A DNA stretch of 44,008 bases from JBIOJM01 sp044450785 (GCA_044450785.1 JBIOJM010000042.1:1-44008), one strand, 5' to 3'. Shown: positions 16,758-24,819, counted from the stretch's first letter. A program made the numbers and translations. Notes: a model not told the origin generated them from the letters alone.

Positions 16758-17839
16758 AGAACCACCTGCGCGGGGTTGATCGCCTGGTGTTTCCCCTTGT
16801 TCGCGGTGATCTCGAATGCCTGGGGAACGGCTTCGAGGCCGAAGAGGACGTGGGTGATCGTCGGTTTCAGCCTCACGCGCCCCGAGGCCACGAGCCGGAC
16901 CGTGTGTTCCAGGTGGGCCAGCGTGCTGATGTCCGGAAAGAGGAATCGGAGGCTGCGCTCGCGCAGTCGGTCGACATCGAGCTCGAGCGGGGCGCCGAAC
17001 CAGGAGACGCCGACGAGCTTGCCCCCGGAGCGGACCGACTCGATCGCCTGCAGCAACGACCGGGTTCCCGCCAGGCCCTGTTTCGGGCTTCCTCCGGCGC
17101 ATTCGAAGACGACGTCGGCGCCGTTGCCGCCGGTCAGTCGCTGGATGGCGGCAACCGGATCGTCGCCCCGGGCGTCGAGGGCGACGTCCGCGCCGAGCTC
17201 TCGGGATGCGCGGCAGGCCTCCTCGCGCACGTCCACGGTGACGATCAACCCCGCACCGCTCGCGCGAGCGATCTGCAGGCACTCCAGACCCATGCTCCCC
17301 TGCCCGTAGATCGCGACCGAATCGCCGATGGCGATGCCGGCGGTCTCGACGGCCGCGACGCTGTCGCTCAACGATTGCAAGCAGGCGGCCTCGCTGTCCG
17401 AGATCCGGTCGTCCACGCGCACCAGCGCGATCTCGGGGAGGAGGGCCCGCTCGGCGAAGCAGCCGGGAAGCTGAAAGCCGATGATCGGCCCCTTGCGGCA
17501 GAGGTGGTTCTTGCCCTCCATGCAGAAGGGGCACGAGCCGCAGGGCAGCTTCGCACGCGCCGCCACGCGATCGCCCGGCCGGACCCGGGTCACGCCCGCT
17601 CCGACTTCGATGACTCGGGCGCAGAATTCGTGGCCGAAAAGCTGCACAGGGGCCTCGGTCTCGAGCCGGCGCTTGATGGCCTCAAAGGCGAGGGTCGGGA
17701 TGCCGAAGGCGAGCTGGGCCTCGGTGACGCTGGGCTGAACGCACAGTGGTTCGGCGATCACATGGCCCGGCCGGCAGACCGGCTCCGGCACCTCGTCCAG
17801 CCGCATGTCGCCGAACCCGTAGAATCGCCAGGCTTTCAC
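16748..17839 (-). CDS. Zinc-dependent alcohol/polyol dehydrogenase (MDR superfamily)
   Basis: The 363-residue protein is a medium-chain dehydrogenase of the sorbitol/threonine dehydrogenase type. Visible features are C33 as the first catalytic zinc ligand, GHE at 69-71, the structural zinc loop C100, C103, C106 and C114 (CGSCPFCMEGKNHLC), and the NAD-binding turn YGQGSMG near 179. The sequence around C33 (PLCVQPSVTEAQ) departs from the usual GICGSDxH, so the zinc site may be atypical. Such enzymes oxidise polyols or sugars with NAD(P). The gene begins nine bases after the NHL gene and runs into the MFS gene. Confidence 0.9.
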   Translation of the reverse strand: MKAWRFYGFGDMRLDEVPEPVCRPGHVIAEPLCVQPSVTEAQLAFGIPTLAFEAIKRRLETEAPVQLFGHEFCARVIEVGAGVTRVRPGDRVAARAKLPCGSCPFCMEGKNHLCRKGPIIGFQLPGCFAERALLPEIALVRVDDRISDSEAACLQSLSDSVAAVETAGIAIGDSVAIYGQGSMGLECLQIARASGAGLIVTVDVREEACRASRELGADVALDARGDDPVAAIQRLTGGNGADVVFECAGGSPKQGLAGTRSLLQAIESVRSGGKLVGVSWFGAPLELDVDRLRERSLRFLFPDISTLAHLEHTVRLVASGRVRLKPTITHVLFGLEAVPQAFEITANKGKHQAINPAQVVLCQ

Positions 17840-17848
17840 GCTCGACTC

Positions 17849-18844
17849 CTAGCCCAGGCGGGCGAATTTTTGAAGCGCGTGGCAGTCGGGAGGAACGACG
17901 CCTTGATTGCCGCCCGCCGACCAGGTCACCTCGCCCACGTAGAGGTCGCCCCGCGAGTCGAGGCACAGGTCGTGGGGCGCGAAGAAGTCGCCGGGGGCAC
18001 AAGGGTTCGACCCGCCGCCCCAGCGGGCCAGCAGCACGCCCTCATGGTCGAAGACGCTCACGCGGCCCCCGGTCGCGTCCGGGAAGGGCGGGGTCGTCCC
18101 TGGCCACATCCCCGCCCGGTAGCCCAGCTCCGCGACATACACGTCCCCGCCGGCGTCCACCAGGACCTGGCAGGGCCGCGCGACGTCAGTCCATTCCTTG
18201 ACGAATTGCCCCTCGGGGCTGAAGAACTGAAGGCGGCTGTTCTCGCGGTCGGCCACGACGATCGTGCCGTCCGGCGCCACGGCGACCCCGTGCGGCAGCC
18301 GAAACTCGCCGGGCCCGCTCCCGGGCTCACCCCAGGAGAAGAGATGAACGCCATCGCGCGAGAACTTATGGATACGAGCATTGCCATATCCATCGGAGAT
18401 GTACAGCGAACCGTCGGCGGCCGGTGCCAGGTTGGTCGGGTAATGGAACGGCGGGCCGGCGTGGCGGATCGTCCGGAAGTCCTGGCTGGTGGCTCCCGTG
18501 TCGGATGGACATCCGCTCGTGCCCAGGGTGAGCAGCAGCGTTCCTTGGGGGGTGAACTTCCTCACGGTGTGGTCGAGGTCGTCGGTGCAATACACCGCGT
18601 CGTCAGGGCCGATCGTGAGCCCGTGCGGGCGGGAAAAGAGGTCCTCGCCCCAGGAGCCGAGGAATCGGCCCTCGCGGTCGAAGATGATGACGGGATGGTC
18701 GCCGCGATTGAACACGAAGACCCGGTCGCGCGAGTCCGTCGCGACGCCGGCGACCTCGACGAAGCGCCACCGATCGGGCAACACTCCCCAGCCTTCGCAA
18801 GCCTTGAAGCGCGGTCGATCACCGGCGGTTCTTACAGACCCCAT
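17849..18844 (-). CDS. NHL-repeat beta-propeller, peptidyl-alpha-hydroxyglycine lyase-like
   Basis: The 331-residue protein is built of NHL repeats that form a six-bladed propeller: VAGVATDSRDRVFVFNRG, PHGLTIGPDDAVYCTDD, YPTNLAPAADGSLYISDGYG, LPHGVAVAPDGTIVVADREN, PCQVLVDAGGDVYVAELGY and PHDLCLDSRGDLYVGEV. Bacterial members are often named after the amidating lyase of peptide hormones, but their activity is mostly unknown. I see no signal peptide. Within this operon a lactonase or other sugar-related role is likely, by analogy with the SMP-30 propeller encoded 25 bp upstream. Confidence 0.85.
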   Translation of the reverse strand: MGSVRTAGDRPRFKACEGWGVLPDRWRFVEVAGVATDSRDRVFVFNRGDHPVIIFDREGRFLGSWGEDLFSRPHGLTIGPDDAVYCTDDLDHTVRKFTPQGTLLLTLGTSGCPSDTGATSQDFRTIRHAGPPFHYPTNLAPAADGSLYISDGYGNARIHKFSRDGVHLFSWGEPGSGPGEFRLPHGVAVAPDGTIVVADRENSRLQFFSPEGQFVKEWTDVARPCQVLVDAGGDVYVAELGYRAGMWPGTTPPFPDATGGRVSVFDHEGVLLARWGGGSNPCAPGDFFAPHDLCLDSRGDLYVGEVTWSAGGNQGVVPPDCHALQKFARLG

Positions 18845-18869
18845 GCCTTGAACTCCCGCGCGCGGCGCC

Positions 18870-19934
18870 TTACCGGGCCCAGGGGATATGGTAGCCGGTC
18901 GCGTTCAACCGAATCCGGTAGACGCTCTTATCCACGGTGATATAGAGCACGTTCTTGTCGTCGCCGATGCCGAAGTCGACATTGCTCGGGTTGCCCACCG
19001 GCTCGCGGGCGCCCTGCTGGGGAAGGCCGGTCTTGATGAAGGCCACTTCCTTGCCGGTCGGGTCGATCACGAGCACGCCGGGCCGGCTGGGTTTGCGGGA
19101 GGCGAGGTAGATCCGGCCCGCGGTGTCGACGGTCATCCCGTCGCTTCCTTCCTCGTCACCGAAGTCGATGATCGTGATCCGCGGGCCGCCCACGAGCCCG
19201 TCCGGCCCCAGTGGGAACGCGTAAACCTTCATCGCCCCCTTCTTGGGCGGCGGGGCGGTGGGGTCGATCCGGTCGGTGCCGTTGTTGTGATCGGCGACGT
19301 AGAGCATCGTCTGGTCGGGACTGATGGCGATGCCGTTGGGTTTCTCGACGTCGTGGGTGATCTCGACGACCGTCCCGTCCGTGTCGATCCGGTAGACGGC
19401 GCGGTACTTCAGCTCGCGCGGCTCCGTGCCGAGGTAGCGCGGGTCGGTGAAGTAAATCCGCCCCTTCTCGTCGATGCAGAGGTCGTTGCAGGCGTTGAAT
19501 CGCTTGCCCTCGAAACGGTCGGCGATGATCTCGCGCTTGCCGGTCTTCACGTCCCAGCGCGCCACGCCGCGGCCGCCGCCGTCGGAGCCCTCGCACGCGA
19601 TCAGGAACCCCTTGGCGTCGAACATCAGGCCGTTCGACTTATGGCTGTCCCGGGCGAAGATCGAGGTCGTCTTGGTCTGCGGGTCGAACCGCATGATCAT
19701 GCCTTTGTCTTCGCCGACGGGGATCTCCGAGAAGTACATGGTACCGTCCGGGGCGGCGGCGACGCCTTCCGTCAAGCCTCCCTGGATCGGGGCTGTTCGG
19801 GTGTAGAGCAACTCCAGCTTGGCCCCCTGTGGAACGAGGTCGTCAGCGGCGAGGGCGGCCGACGCGAACGCCCCGAGGACGAGCACGACGGCAGTCGATT
19901 TTGGAATCTGGAATTTGGATTTTGGGTTTTCCAT
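18870..19934 (-). CDS. SMP-30/gluconolactonase-family secreted protein
   Basis: The 354-residue protein has a Sec signal peptide (basic start, then TAVVLVLGAFASAALA with cleavage after ALA near 29) and a six-bladed propeller of the SMP-30/gluconolactonase/LRE family: GLTEGVAAAPDGTMYFSEI, NGLMFDAKGFLIACEG, NDLCIDEKGRIYFTDPRY, PNGIAISPDQTMLYVADHNN and SDGMTVDTAGRIYLAS. The metal-binding Glu, Asn and Asp sites of the family match E in LTEG, N in FNACNDL and D in VADHN. It probably opens sugar lactones outside the cytoplasm. It is the first gene of the four-gene operon. The first ten codons (MENPKSKFQIP) lie in a sequence that recurs at 20324, so the N-terminus may come from a repeat. Confidence 0.88.
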   Translation of the reverse strand: MENPKSKFQIPKSTAVVLVLGAFASAALAADDLVPQGAKLELLYTRTAPIQGGLTEGVAAAPDGTMYFSEIPVGEDKGMIMRFDPQTKTTSIFARDSHKSNGLMFDAKGFLIACEGSDGGGRGVARWDVKTGKREIIADRFEGKRFNACNDLCIDEKGRIYFTDPRYLGTEPRELKYRAVYRIDTDGTVVEITHDVEKPNGIAISPDQTMLYVADHNNGTDRIDPTAPPPKKGAMKVYAFPLGPDGLVGGPRITIIDFGDEEGSDGMTVDTAGRIYLASRKPSRPGVLVIDPTGKEVAFIKTGLPQQGAREPVGNPSNVDFGIGDDKNVLYITVDKSVYRIRLNATGYHIPWAR

Positions 19935-20196
19935 TGATGACTTCCTGAATCAACCAGGAGGCTTGGCATCGGTTGATCACACCTTGGTCGACCTGACGGA
20001 TTTCTGATTGTCGTCGAAAGGGGATTCTAATGGATGTGGGTCGACTCCCTCAAGTGCGTGGGCAGCGCGCATGTTGGCAATCGATCCCTCTCTACTCCCG
20101 GGCGAAGAGCCGCTCGACGTCGAGCAAAGCAGAGATCGACCCCGAGAAGGTGAGGATGCCCTCACGGCGTCTTCCATCGCTCGCGCGACTCATCCT

Positions 20197-20285
20197 AACC
20201 CGACGCGCAAGCGAGGGGCCGCTCGGGCGAGACCAAACGCTCTCCGAACAAGTCCGGAGAGCGACCCTCGCTTGCGCGTCGGGTT
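20197..20285. repeat. 21-bp perfect inverted repeat with inner hairpin
   Basis: AACCCGACGCGCAAGCGAGG plus G (20197-20217) is exactly complementary to 20265-20285. Between them CGCTCTCCG and CGGAGAGCG form a second nine-bp stem. Partial copies of the same arm lie at 21872-21882 and 21898-21917. Confidence 0.85.
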
Positions 20286-20304
20286 CGTGTGAGCACGGCC
20301 GATC

Positions 20305-20320
20305 CGGTCCTAAAGGACCG
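20305..20320. repeat. Short stem-loop CGGTCC-TAAA-GGACCG
   Basis: A perfect six-bp stem with a TAAA loop. It could be a transcription stop for either neighbour but no T-run follows. Confidence 0.5.
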
Positions 20321-20333
20321 CTCGAAAACCCAA

Positions 20334-20385
20334 AATCCAGACTCCGGTTTCTGAACGTCGAAGTCCAGAAACCGGAGTCCGGATT
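20334..20385. repeat. 20-bp inverted repeat next to the C26 gene end
   Basis: AATCCAGACTCCGGTTTCTG (20334-20353) pairs with 20366-20385 with one mismatch and a 12-base loop. It ends five bases before the stop codon of the C26 hydrolase gene and may serve as its terminator. Confidence 0.7.
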
Positions 20386-20390
20386 GAGCG

Positions 20391-21143
20391 TCAGCCGACC
20401 TTGGCGAGCATGGGTGTGCTGTTGCTGGACGCCGCGGCCGCGACGAACGCCTCGATCAACTGCATGTCCAGCGAGATGTTCCCCTCGTTTTCGGGGTGCC
20501 ACTGCACGCCGGTGACCCACCACGAGTGGTCCTTGCCCTCGAAGCCCTCGATCAATCCGTCGGGAGCGAGTGCCGCCACGCGGAAAATCGGCGCGAGCTT
20601 GCGAACGCCCTGGTGATGGTAGCTGTTGACGCGGATCTCGCCCGGCCCGTAAATCTCCTCGAGCCGCGACCCCGGCTGCATCACGACCGTATGCCGGTGC
20701 GCGCCCCCGTGCGGGTCGTGGTGAGGAATCGACTTGGGCATGTCTTCCGGAAGATGAAGAAACAGGCCCCCGCCGGCCACGACATTCAATTCCTGCATGC
20801 CCAGGCCGATGCCCAGGGTCGGCATGCGGCGCTGCTGGACCACCTTGCAGAGCAGCCGGTCCGCCAGCTCGCGGCGCTCGGGCACGACGGTCACGGCCGG
20901 ATGCGGCGCCAGGCCCATCTTGCGCGGGTCCAGGTCGTCGCCTCCCGTCAACATCACGCCGTCCAGCCGATCGAGGATCGGGACCAGATCGGCTTCCCTG
21001 ACGTAGGGGGGAATGAACACGGGCAGCGCGTTCGCCGCCAGCAGGCAGTCGAAATACCCGCTGTGGATGTAGGAGTGGGGCATGCGGCCCTTGGCCGGCG
21101 CCCGAAAATCGGTGTTGATGCCGACGAGTGGACGGTATTTCAT
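20391..21143 (-). CDS. C26-family glutamine amidotransferase-like protein lacking the Cys nucleophile
   Basis: The protein (250 residues, or 253 from the ATG at 21152) belongs to the gamma-glutamyl-GABA hydrolase/PuuD family: PLVGINTDF, DGVMLTGGDDLDP, a nucleophile-elbow segment and GVQWHPE. Active members cut the gamma-glutamyl bond with a Cys in the elbow (xICRGxQ). Here the elbow reads LGIGLGMQELNV, with Gly where Cys should be (position 116 counted from 21152). The catalytic His and Glu of WHPE are kept. Unless another residue takes over, the protein should bind but not hydrolyse its ligand. I prefer the start at 21143: the Shine-Dalgarno AAGGAAGGG touches the upstream ATG but is nine bases from this one. 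It stands alone among repeats. Confidence 0.85.
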   Translation of the reverse strand: MKYRPLVGINTDFRAPAKGRMPHSYIHSGYFDCLLAANALPVFIPPYVREADLVPILDRLDGVMLTGGDDLDPRKMGLAPHPAVTVVPERRELADRLLCKVVQQRRMPTLGIGLGMQELNVVAGGGLFLHLPEDMPKSIPHHDPHGGAHRHTVVMQPGSRLEEIYGPGEIRVNSYHHQGVRKLAPIFRVAALAPDGLIEGFEGKDHSWWVTGVQWHPENEGNISLDMQLIEAFVAAAASSNSTPMLAKVG

Positions 21144-21563
21144 GGCAGCCATCCCTTCCTTGAAATGGACTCAGCGAAATCCGTTGGTTGCAAACTCCGC
21201 TCCGACTGATCCGTCAATCGACTGGCCTGAATCAGCCAGGTGGGGCGAGTCTACCGATCGCGCTCGGCAGATTTCAAGAAAAATCCGGGAAAAATCATGG
21301 ATTTCTTCCGCGTCGACCTCCGGCTCGCTTGATTGGGAAGTCGAGTGAGCGAAACGAAGGTCCTCGCGTGGAGCGAGTCGCGTTATTCGACGCTTCAGCC
21401 GCCAAGAGGGGGCGACGGCGCCGCTGGACGAGCAGGCTGGTGCGCACCTGCTGGGAAGGAAGACGAAACGATGCCCCGCTGTTTCTGGCTCCCTCTCCGA
21501 GGGGAGAGGGCCGGGGTGAGGGGCGAGCGGCACCGAGAGCCTTTGGACAAGTGATCCGTCTGC

Positions 21564-21742
21564 TCCGGTGTTTGGCGATTGACGATCGACGGGTTCACCT
21601 GCGGCTAGCGCCATGCCGCGCACCGGAGCGTCTCACGACCGAATGGACCGTGGAACATGAGCGGAATGGCGCTAGCCACCGGTGTTTGGCGATCGACGAT
21701 CGACGGGTTCACCGGCGGCTAGCGCCGCGCCGCTCACCGGAG
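21564..21742 (+). repeat. 65-bp direct repeat carrying GCTAGC units
   Basis: 21564-21628 and 21678-21742 are near-identical, including a 33-bp part (21567-21599 and 21681-21713) with one mismatch and a GCTAGC unit (21597-21622 and 21711-21736). Between them lies an inverted GCTAGC unit (21658-21683). The array looks like serial insertion or duplication of one element. Confidence 0.75.
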
Positions 21743-21871
21743 CCCTCGCTGTCGCGTCGGGCTGGTATCGGAGCCAGCCTTCGCTGGAGTGCGGGATCTC
21801 GTCGCGAGTCGGACCAGTGAGGTGGCGATCAGCGAGGACTCTCGAAAAAAGCGCAACATCAAAACGCGCAA

Positions 21872-21917
21872 GCAAGCGAGGGACCACCAGCCGGTTCCCC
21901 TCGCTTGCGCGTCGGGT
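21872..21917. repeat. Partial copy of the AACCCGACGCG palindrome
   Basis: GCAAGCGAGGG (21872-21882) and CCCTCGCTTGC (21898-21908) pair, and the right arm continues GCGTCGGGTT as at 20265-20285. The left arm has a four-base insertion (GCAAGCAAGC). Confidence 0.65.
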
Positions 21918-21979
21918 TATTATGGCGGTACGCACTCCCGTGCGCGACCCGAGCGCAAACCGCTCCAGGGAGCCTCAGC

Positions 21980-22551
21980 ATGTCAACCCACCAACCACCG
22001 ACCACGACGTCTGTGTATCCCGATCGAAGCACAAGGCTGATGCTCCTGGGCATCTTTCAGGTCTTGCTCGGTTGCCTCTGCGGGCTGATGGGCGTAATGA
22101 TGGTCGCCCTCTTCTTGCTGGGGCCAATGGCCAAGGCGCCGCAGGGCCAGGCGATGAATAGGCAGATGATGATCCCGGGCATGGTTTTCTACCTCTTGTT
22201 GGCCGTGGCGTTCATTTGGCTGGGGATTGGTTTGGTCCGCGCCCGGCGCTGGGCCTGGACCTTGACCGTTGTGTTGTCGTGGATGTGGCTGATCGTAGGC
22301 GTGGTCTCGTGCGTCATGTTTGTGTTTTTCATCGGGCCGATGATGGCATCATCGATCGCAGAGCAGGGGAAGTTGCCGCCAGAAGCGATGATGGCAATGC
22401 GGACCAGTTGGAGATGATTCGGAAGACGGGCTTCGTCGAATCGATGTCTCACTGGGTACCGTGGATGGGCTTGGTGGGCGGGGCCGCGTGGCTGGGCTAT
22501 CTGTTGTATGTGCGCCGCTACTTTGTCCGCAGCGGTGAGGGAACAATGTAG
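21980..22551 (+). pseudogene. Four-helix membrane protein with a frameshift near its 3' end
   Basis: From the ATG at 21980 the frame reads MSTHQPPTTTSVYPDRSTRL and has hydrophobic segments at about 22-48, 70-88 and 96-120, ending at a stop at 22417 after MMAMRTSWR. The next frame continues with QLEMIRKTGFVESMSHWVPW and a further hydrophobic segment, MGLVGGAAWLGYLLYV, ending at 22551. The amphipathic linker and the extra helix look like the natural C-terminus, so a one-base change near 22390-22405 probably broke the gene. A shorter working protein (145 residues) is possible, as is a sequencing error. The function is unknown. The end overlaps the convergent cytochrome gene by 34 bases. Confidence 0.55.
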
Positions 22552-24302
22552 TCGTCCTTCAGATAGCGCACGAGAACGTCCAGGTCGCTGTCGGTGATCT
22601 GGTTGGCGCCGAACGCGGGCATCTGGTTGGGCTGCTTCTCGTCGAGGAAGCCGTACTTGTCGGAAGACCGAGGCTTGCGGATCATCCGGGCGATCCAGTG
22701 CGGCGAGCCCCAGCCGAAGAGCTTGGGGGCGTCGCGGGTTCCCCCGTCGGTGAAGCCGTCGATGACGTGGCACTGGCCGCACTCTTTTTGGAAAGGGGCG
22801 AGGCCCGGATGATCGGAGACGCCGGGGCTGTTGAGCCAATCATCGGGAGTCGTGTCCTCGGGGATCGCGGCGAACGACGCGACGAAGTCAGCCACGTCGT
22901 CGAGCTGTTTGGGGCTGAGCTTCGAGCTCTTCTTCCATTCGGCCATCCCATTGAATTGGGCATCGTCGCCGAAGTACGACGGCGAGCCTGGGTTTTCCAT
23001 CAGGCCGCGAATCCAGGCCCGGGAGCCGAAGTGGCCCAGGTCGGAGGCCGTCTGCGTGTCGCTTCCCTTGCGTTCGAAGACGTGGCACCCCAGGCAGCGC
23101 CGTTCGAGGACGCTCCGCCCCTGGGTGAGCGGATCCCGGCGCAGGATGTAGGCCGAGCCGTCGGGTGGAATGCCGGCGTCTGGGGATCCGGCGAGAAAGA
23201 GCGCGCGGCGCCGGGCCGCGTCGGCTTGCTTGCGGGACTGCTGGAATAACGTGTTGCGGCTGTCGTCGCGGATGGCCTGGACTGTCAGGTAACCGGCCGC
23301 CCCCACGACCGCGAAGACGAAGCCGCACGCCAGGAAATGAGCGACTTTCCCGGGAAGGACCCGGTCCAGAAAGGGCAAGAGGAGCATGACAACCAAGATC
23401 GCCATCGGGATCACGAAGGTCCCCACGACCTCGATCCGGCCGGGGAAGAACTTGAGCATCTGAAAGAGGGAGAGGAAGTACCACTCGGGCCGCGCCGGGT
23501 AGTCGGAGCTGGACGGATCGGCCGGCGCGTCGAGGCTGGAACCCCCCTCGATGAGCACCAGGACGACGATGACCCCCAACACCGCCGCGCAGAAGACCAT
23601 GTTCCGGAAGAGCTGATCGGGCCAGTACTTCACAGCCGGCCAACGGTCGGCCCGGCGCGGCGGAGTGATTCCCTGCCGGCGGGAAAGCACGACGTGCACC
23701 ACCAGGCAGAATACGAAGAGCATTGGCAGGAAGCCGACGTGCAGCCCGTAAAAGCGGGTCAGCGTCTGGTTCCCGTAGTCGGCGCCGCCGATCAGGACCT
23801 TGAGGAAATAGGGGCCGATAACCGGTGCGCTTCCCATGATGTTGGTCGCGACCCGGGCATGCCAGTACCCTTTCTGATCCCAGGGGAGCAAGTAGCCGGT
23901 CAGGCTGAAGGCGGCCGACAGGAACAGGAGAGCCAGGCCGAACCACCAGGTGAGCTCCCGTGGTCGCCGATAGGCGCCTGCCCAGACGACCTGGAGCAGG
24001 TGGAGGGGCAAGAGCGTCATGAGCGCCTGCGCGGAGAAGTGGTGGACGCCTCGGATGAACCACCCCATCCACAACTCTTCCTTGATGTAGAAGACGCTCC
24101 CCCAGGCCATCGACGAGGATGGACTGTACGACAGCATCAACAAGAGGCCTGTGAAGGCCTGGATGAGAAAAGCCATGGTCACGGCCGGGCCGAACACGTA
24201 CCTCCACCTCGCCCCGCCAGGGATCGGTTTTTCAACGAATTCGTGGATCATTGTCCGGCAGCCGGTCCGATCGTCGAGCCAGTTGGCCAGTTGCTTAAAC
24301 AA
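22518..24302 (-). CDS. Cytochrome b fused to a C-terminal diheme cytochrome c
   Basis: The 594-residue protein is the quinol-oxidising core of a bc-type complex. Residues 1-210 match cytochrome b6, with heme-ligand histidines at H87, H101, H188 and H203. Residues 225-345 match subunit IV, with the Qo-site motif PEWY at 272-275. About nine membrane helices are visible. The tail from 360 is a periplasmic cytochrome c with two heme sites, CLGCH at 403-407 and CGQCH at 508-512; possible sixth ligands are the Met in FNGMAEW and in NQMPAFG. A fused b/c chain lets electrons pass from the Rieske protein to soluble carriers without a separate c1. It follows the Rieske gene with an eight-base overlap. 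Confidence 0.93.
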   Translation of the reverse strand: MFKQLANWLDDRTGCRTMIHEFVEKPIPGGARWRYVFGPAVTMAFLIQAFTGLLLMLSYSPSSSMAWGSVFYIKEELWMGWFIRGVHHFSAQALMTLLPLHLLQVVWAGAYRRPRELTWWFGLALLFLSAAFSLTGYLLPWDQKGYWHARVATNIMGSAPVIGPYFLKVLIGGADYGNQTLTRFYGLHVGFLPMLFVFCLVVHVVLSRRQGITPPRRADRWPAVKYWPDQLFRNMVFCAAVLGVIVVLVLIEGGSSLDAPADPSSSDYPARPEWYFLSLFQMLKFFPGRIEVVGTFVIPMAILVVMLLLPFLDRVLPGKVAHFLACGFVFAVVGAAGYLTVQAIRDDSRNTLFQQSRKQADAARRRALFLAGSPDAGIPPDGSAYILRRDPLTQGRSVLERRCLGCHVFERKGSDTQTASDLGHFGSRAWIRGLMENPGSPSYFGDDAQFNGMAEWKKSSKLSPKQLDDVADFVASFAAIPEDTTPDDWLNSPGVSDHPGLAPFQKECGQCHVIDGFTDGGTRDAPKLFGWGSPHWIARMIRKPRSSDKYGFLDEKQPNQMPAFGANQITDSDLDVLVRYLKDDYIVPSPLRTK

Positions 24303-24819
24303 GGGGAATCTTCTCCTCGCTCAGGGTCCGGAACCGTTGGAACTTGACGCGCACCTCGGGATCGTCTCCTGGTGAGATCTCGACGTCGAGTCGATCCATC
24401 GGGCGGGGCGGCACCTGGTTCTTGGGTTTTCCGTCCAGGTCGAAGGCACTGGTGTGGCAAGGACACAAGAAGCTTTTACCGCCGGCGGTCAGGTTGATGG
24501 CGCAGCCGAGGTGAGGGCATTCGTAGGACAAGGCGATCACCGGCGGGTCGCTGCCGTCCGGCTGGCGAATCAGCCAGACCGATCCGACTGGCTCCCTCGG
24601 GTATTTGACCCAGGCGTCGTAACGGTCCTCGATGATGGTGAACGAACGCGGGACGCCCACGTTCAACTGGTTCAGGCGAGTGAGGGTCTCGAAGGCTTCG
24701 TCACTGCCCTTCTTTCGCAGGGGCGAGACGAGATAGGCGACCCCCGGCACCGCCAGGACCAGGCCCGTCAGGGCGCCCAGGGCGACCGTGGCGAATCGAA
24801 AGATATCGCGGCGCGTCAT
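24295..24819 (-). CDS. Rieske 2Fe-2S protein of a bc complex
   Basis: The 174-residue protein has a twin-arginine-like start (MTRRDIFRFATVALG) and one membrane anchor at about 10-32, then the Rieske fold. The cluster ligands are C101 and H103 in CPHLGC and C119 and H122 in CPCHTSAF; C106 and C121 can form the usual disulfide. It takes one electron from quinol at the Qo site of cytochrome b, encoded immediately downstream. The order Rieske then b/c matches respiratory bc operons. No oxidase gene is next to it. Confidence 0.93.
   Translation of the reverse strand: MTRRDIFRFATVALGALTGLVLAVPGVAYLVSPLRKKGSDEAFETLTRLNQLNVGVPRSFTIIEDRYDAWVKYPREPVGSVWLIRQPDGSDPPVIALSYECPHLGCAINLTAGGKSFLCPCHTSAFDLDGKPKNQVPPRPMDRLDVEISPGDDPEVRVKFQRFRTLSEEKIPLV

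Larger units (their letters stand above)
19935..20390. other. 456-bp intergenic region with three hairpins, no gene
   Basis: No coding frame is credible. The stretch holds a large nested palindrome (20197-20285), a short stem (20305-20320) and a 20-bp inverted repeat (20334-20385). Short frames here yield peptides such as TRRASEG and NPTRKRG, which are well-known spurious translations of a planctomycete repeat. Confidence 0.6.
21153..21979. other. 830-bp intergenic repeat cluster, no gene
   Basis: The region has three GCTAGC repeat copies, a 65-bp direct repeat and fragments of the AACCCGACGCG palindrome. Frames through it are short, Arg-rich and without family features. Confidence 0.6.

Noticed and set aside
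16758..17534. N-terminal extension of the MFS frame
   Set aside because: The 259 extra residues are an out-of-frame reading of the dehydrogenase gene; the MFS protein starts at 16757.
16787..18940. 717-codon open frame on the plus strand
   Set aside because: It is antisense to the dehydrogenase and NHL genes, is rich in Arg, Ala, Gly and Asp, and shows no family features. High GC content leaves long open shadow frames.
18888..19937. 349-codon plus-strand frame
   Set aside because: Exact antisense of the SMP-30 gene, which has a signal peptide and propeller motifs.
20008..20292. Small frame across the palindromes
   Set aside because: It encodes NPTRKRG-type peptides that are known artefacts of the repeat.
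21564..21742. CRISPR-like array
   Set aside because: Only two direct copies, 114 bp apart, and the GCTAGC units alternate in orientation; spacing is not regular and there are no cas genes.
23337..24347. 336-codon plus-strand frame
   Set aside because: Antisense to cytochrome b; charged and without homology.
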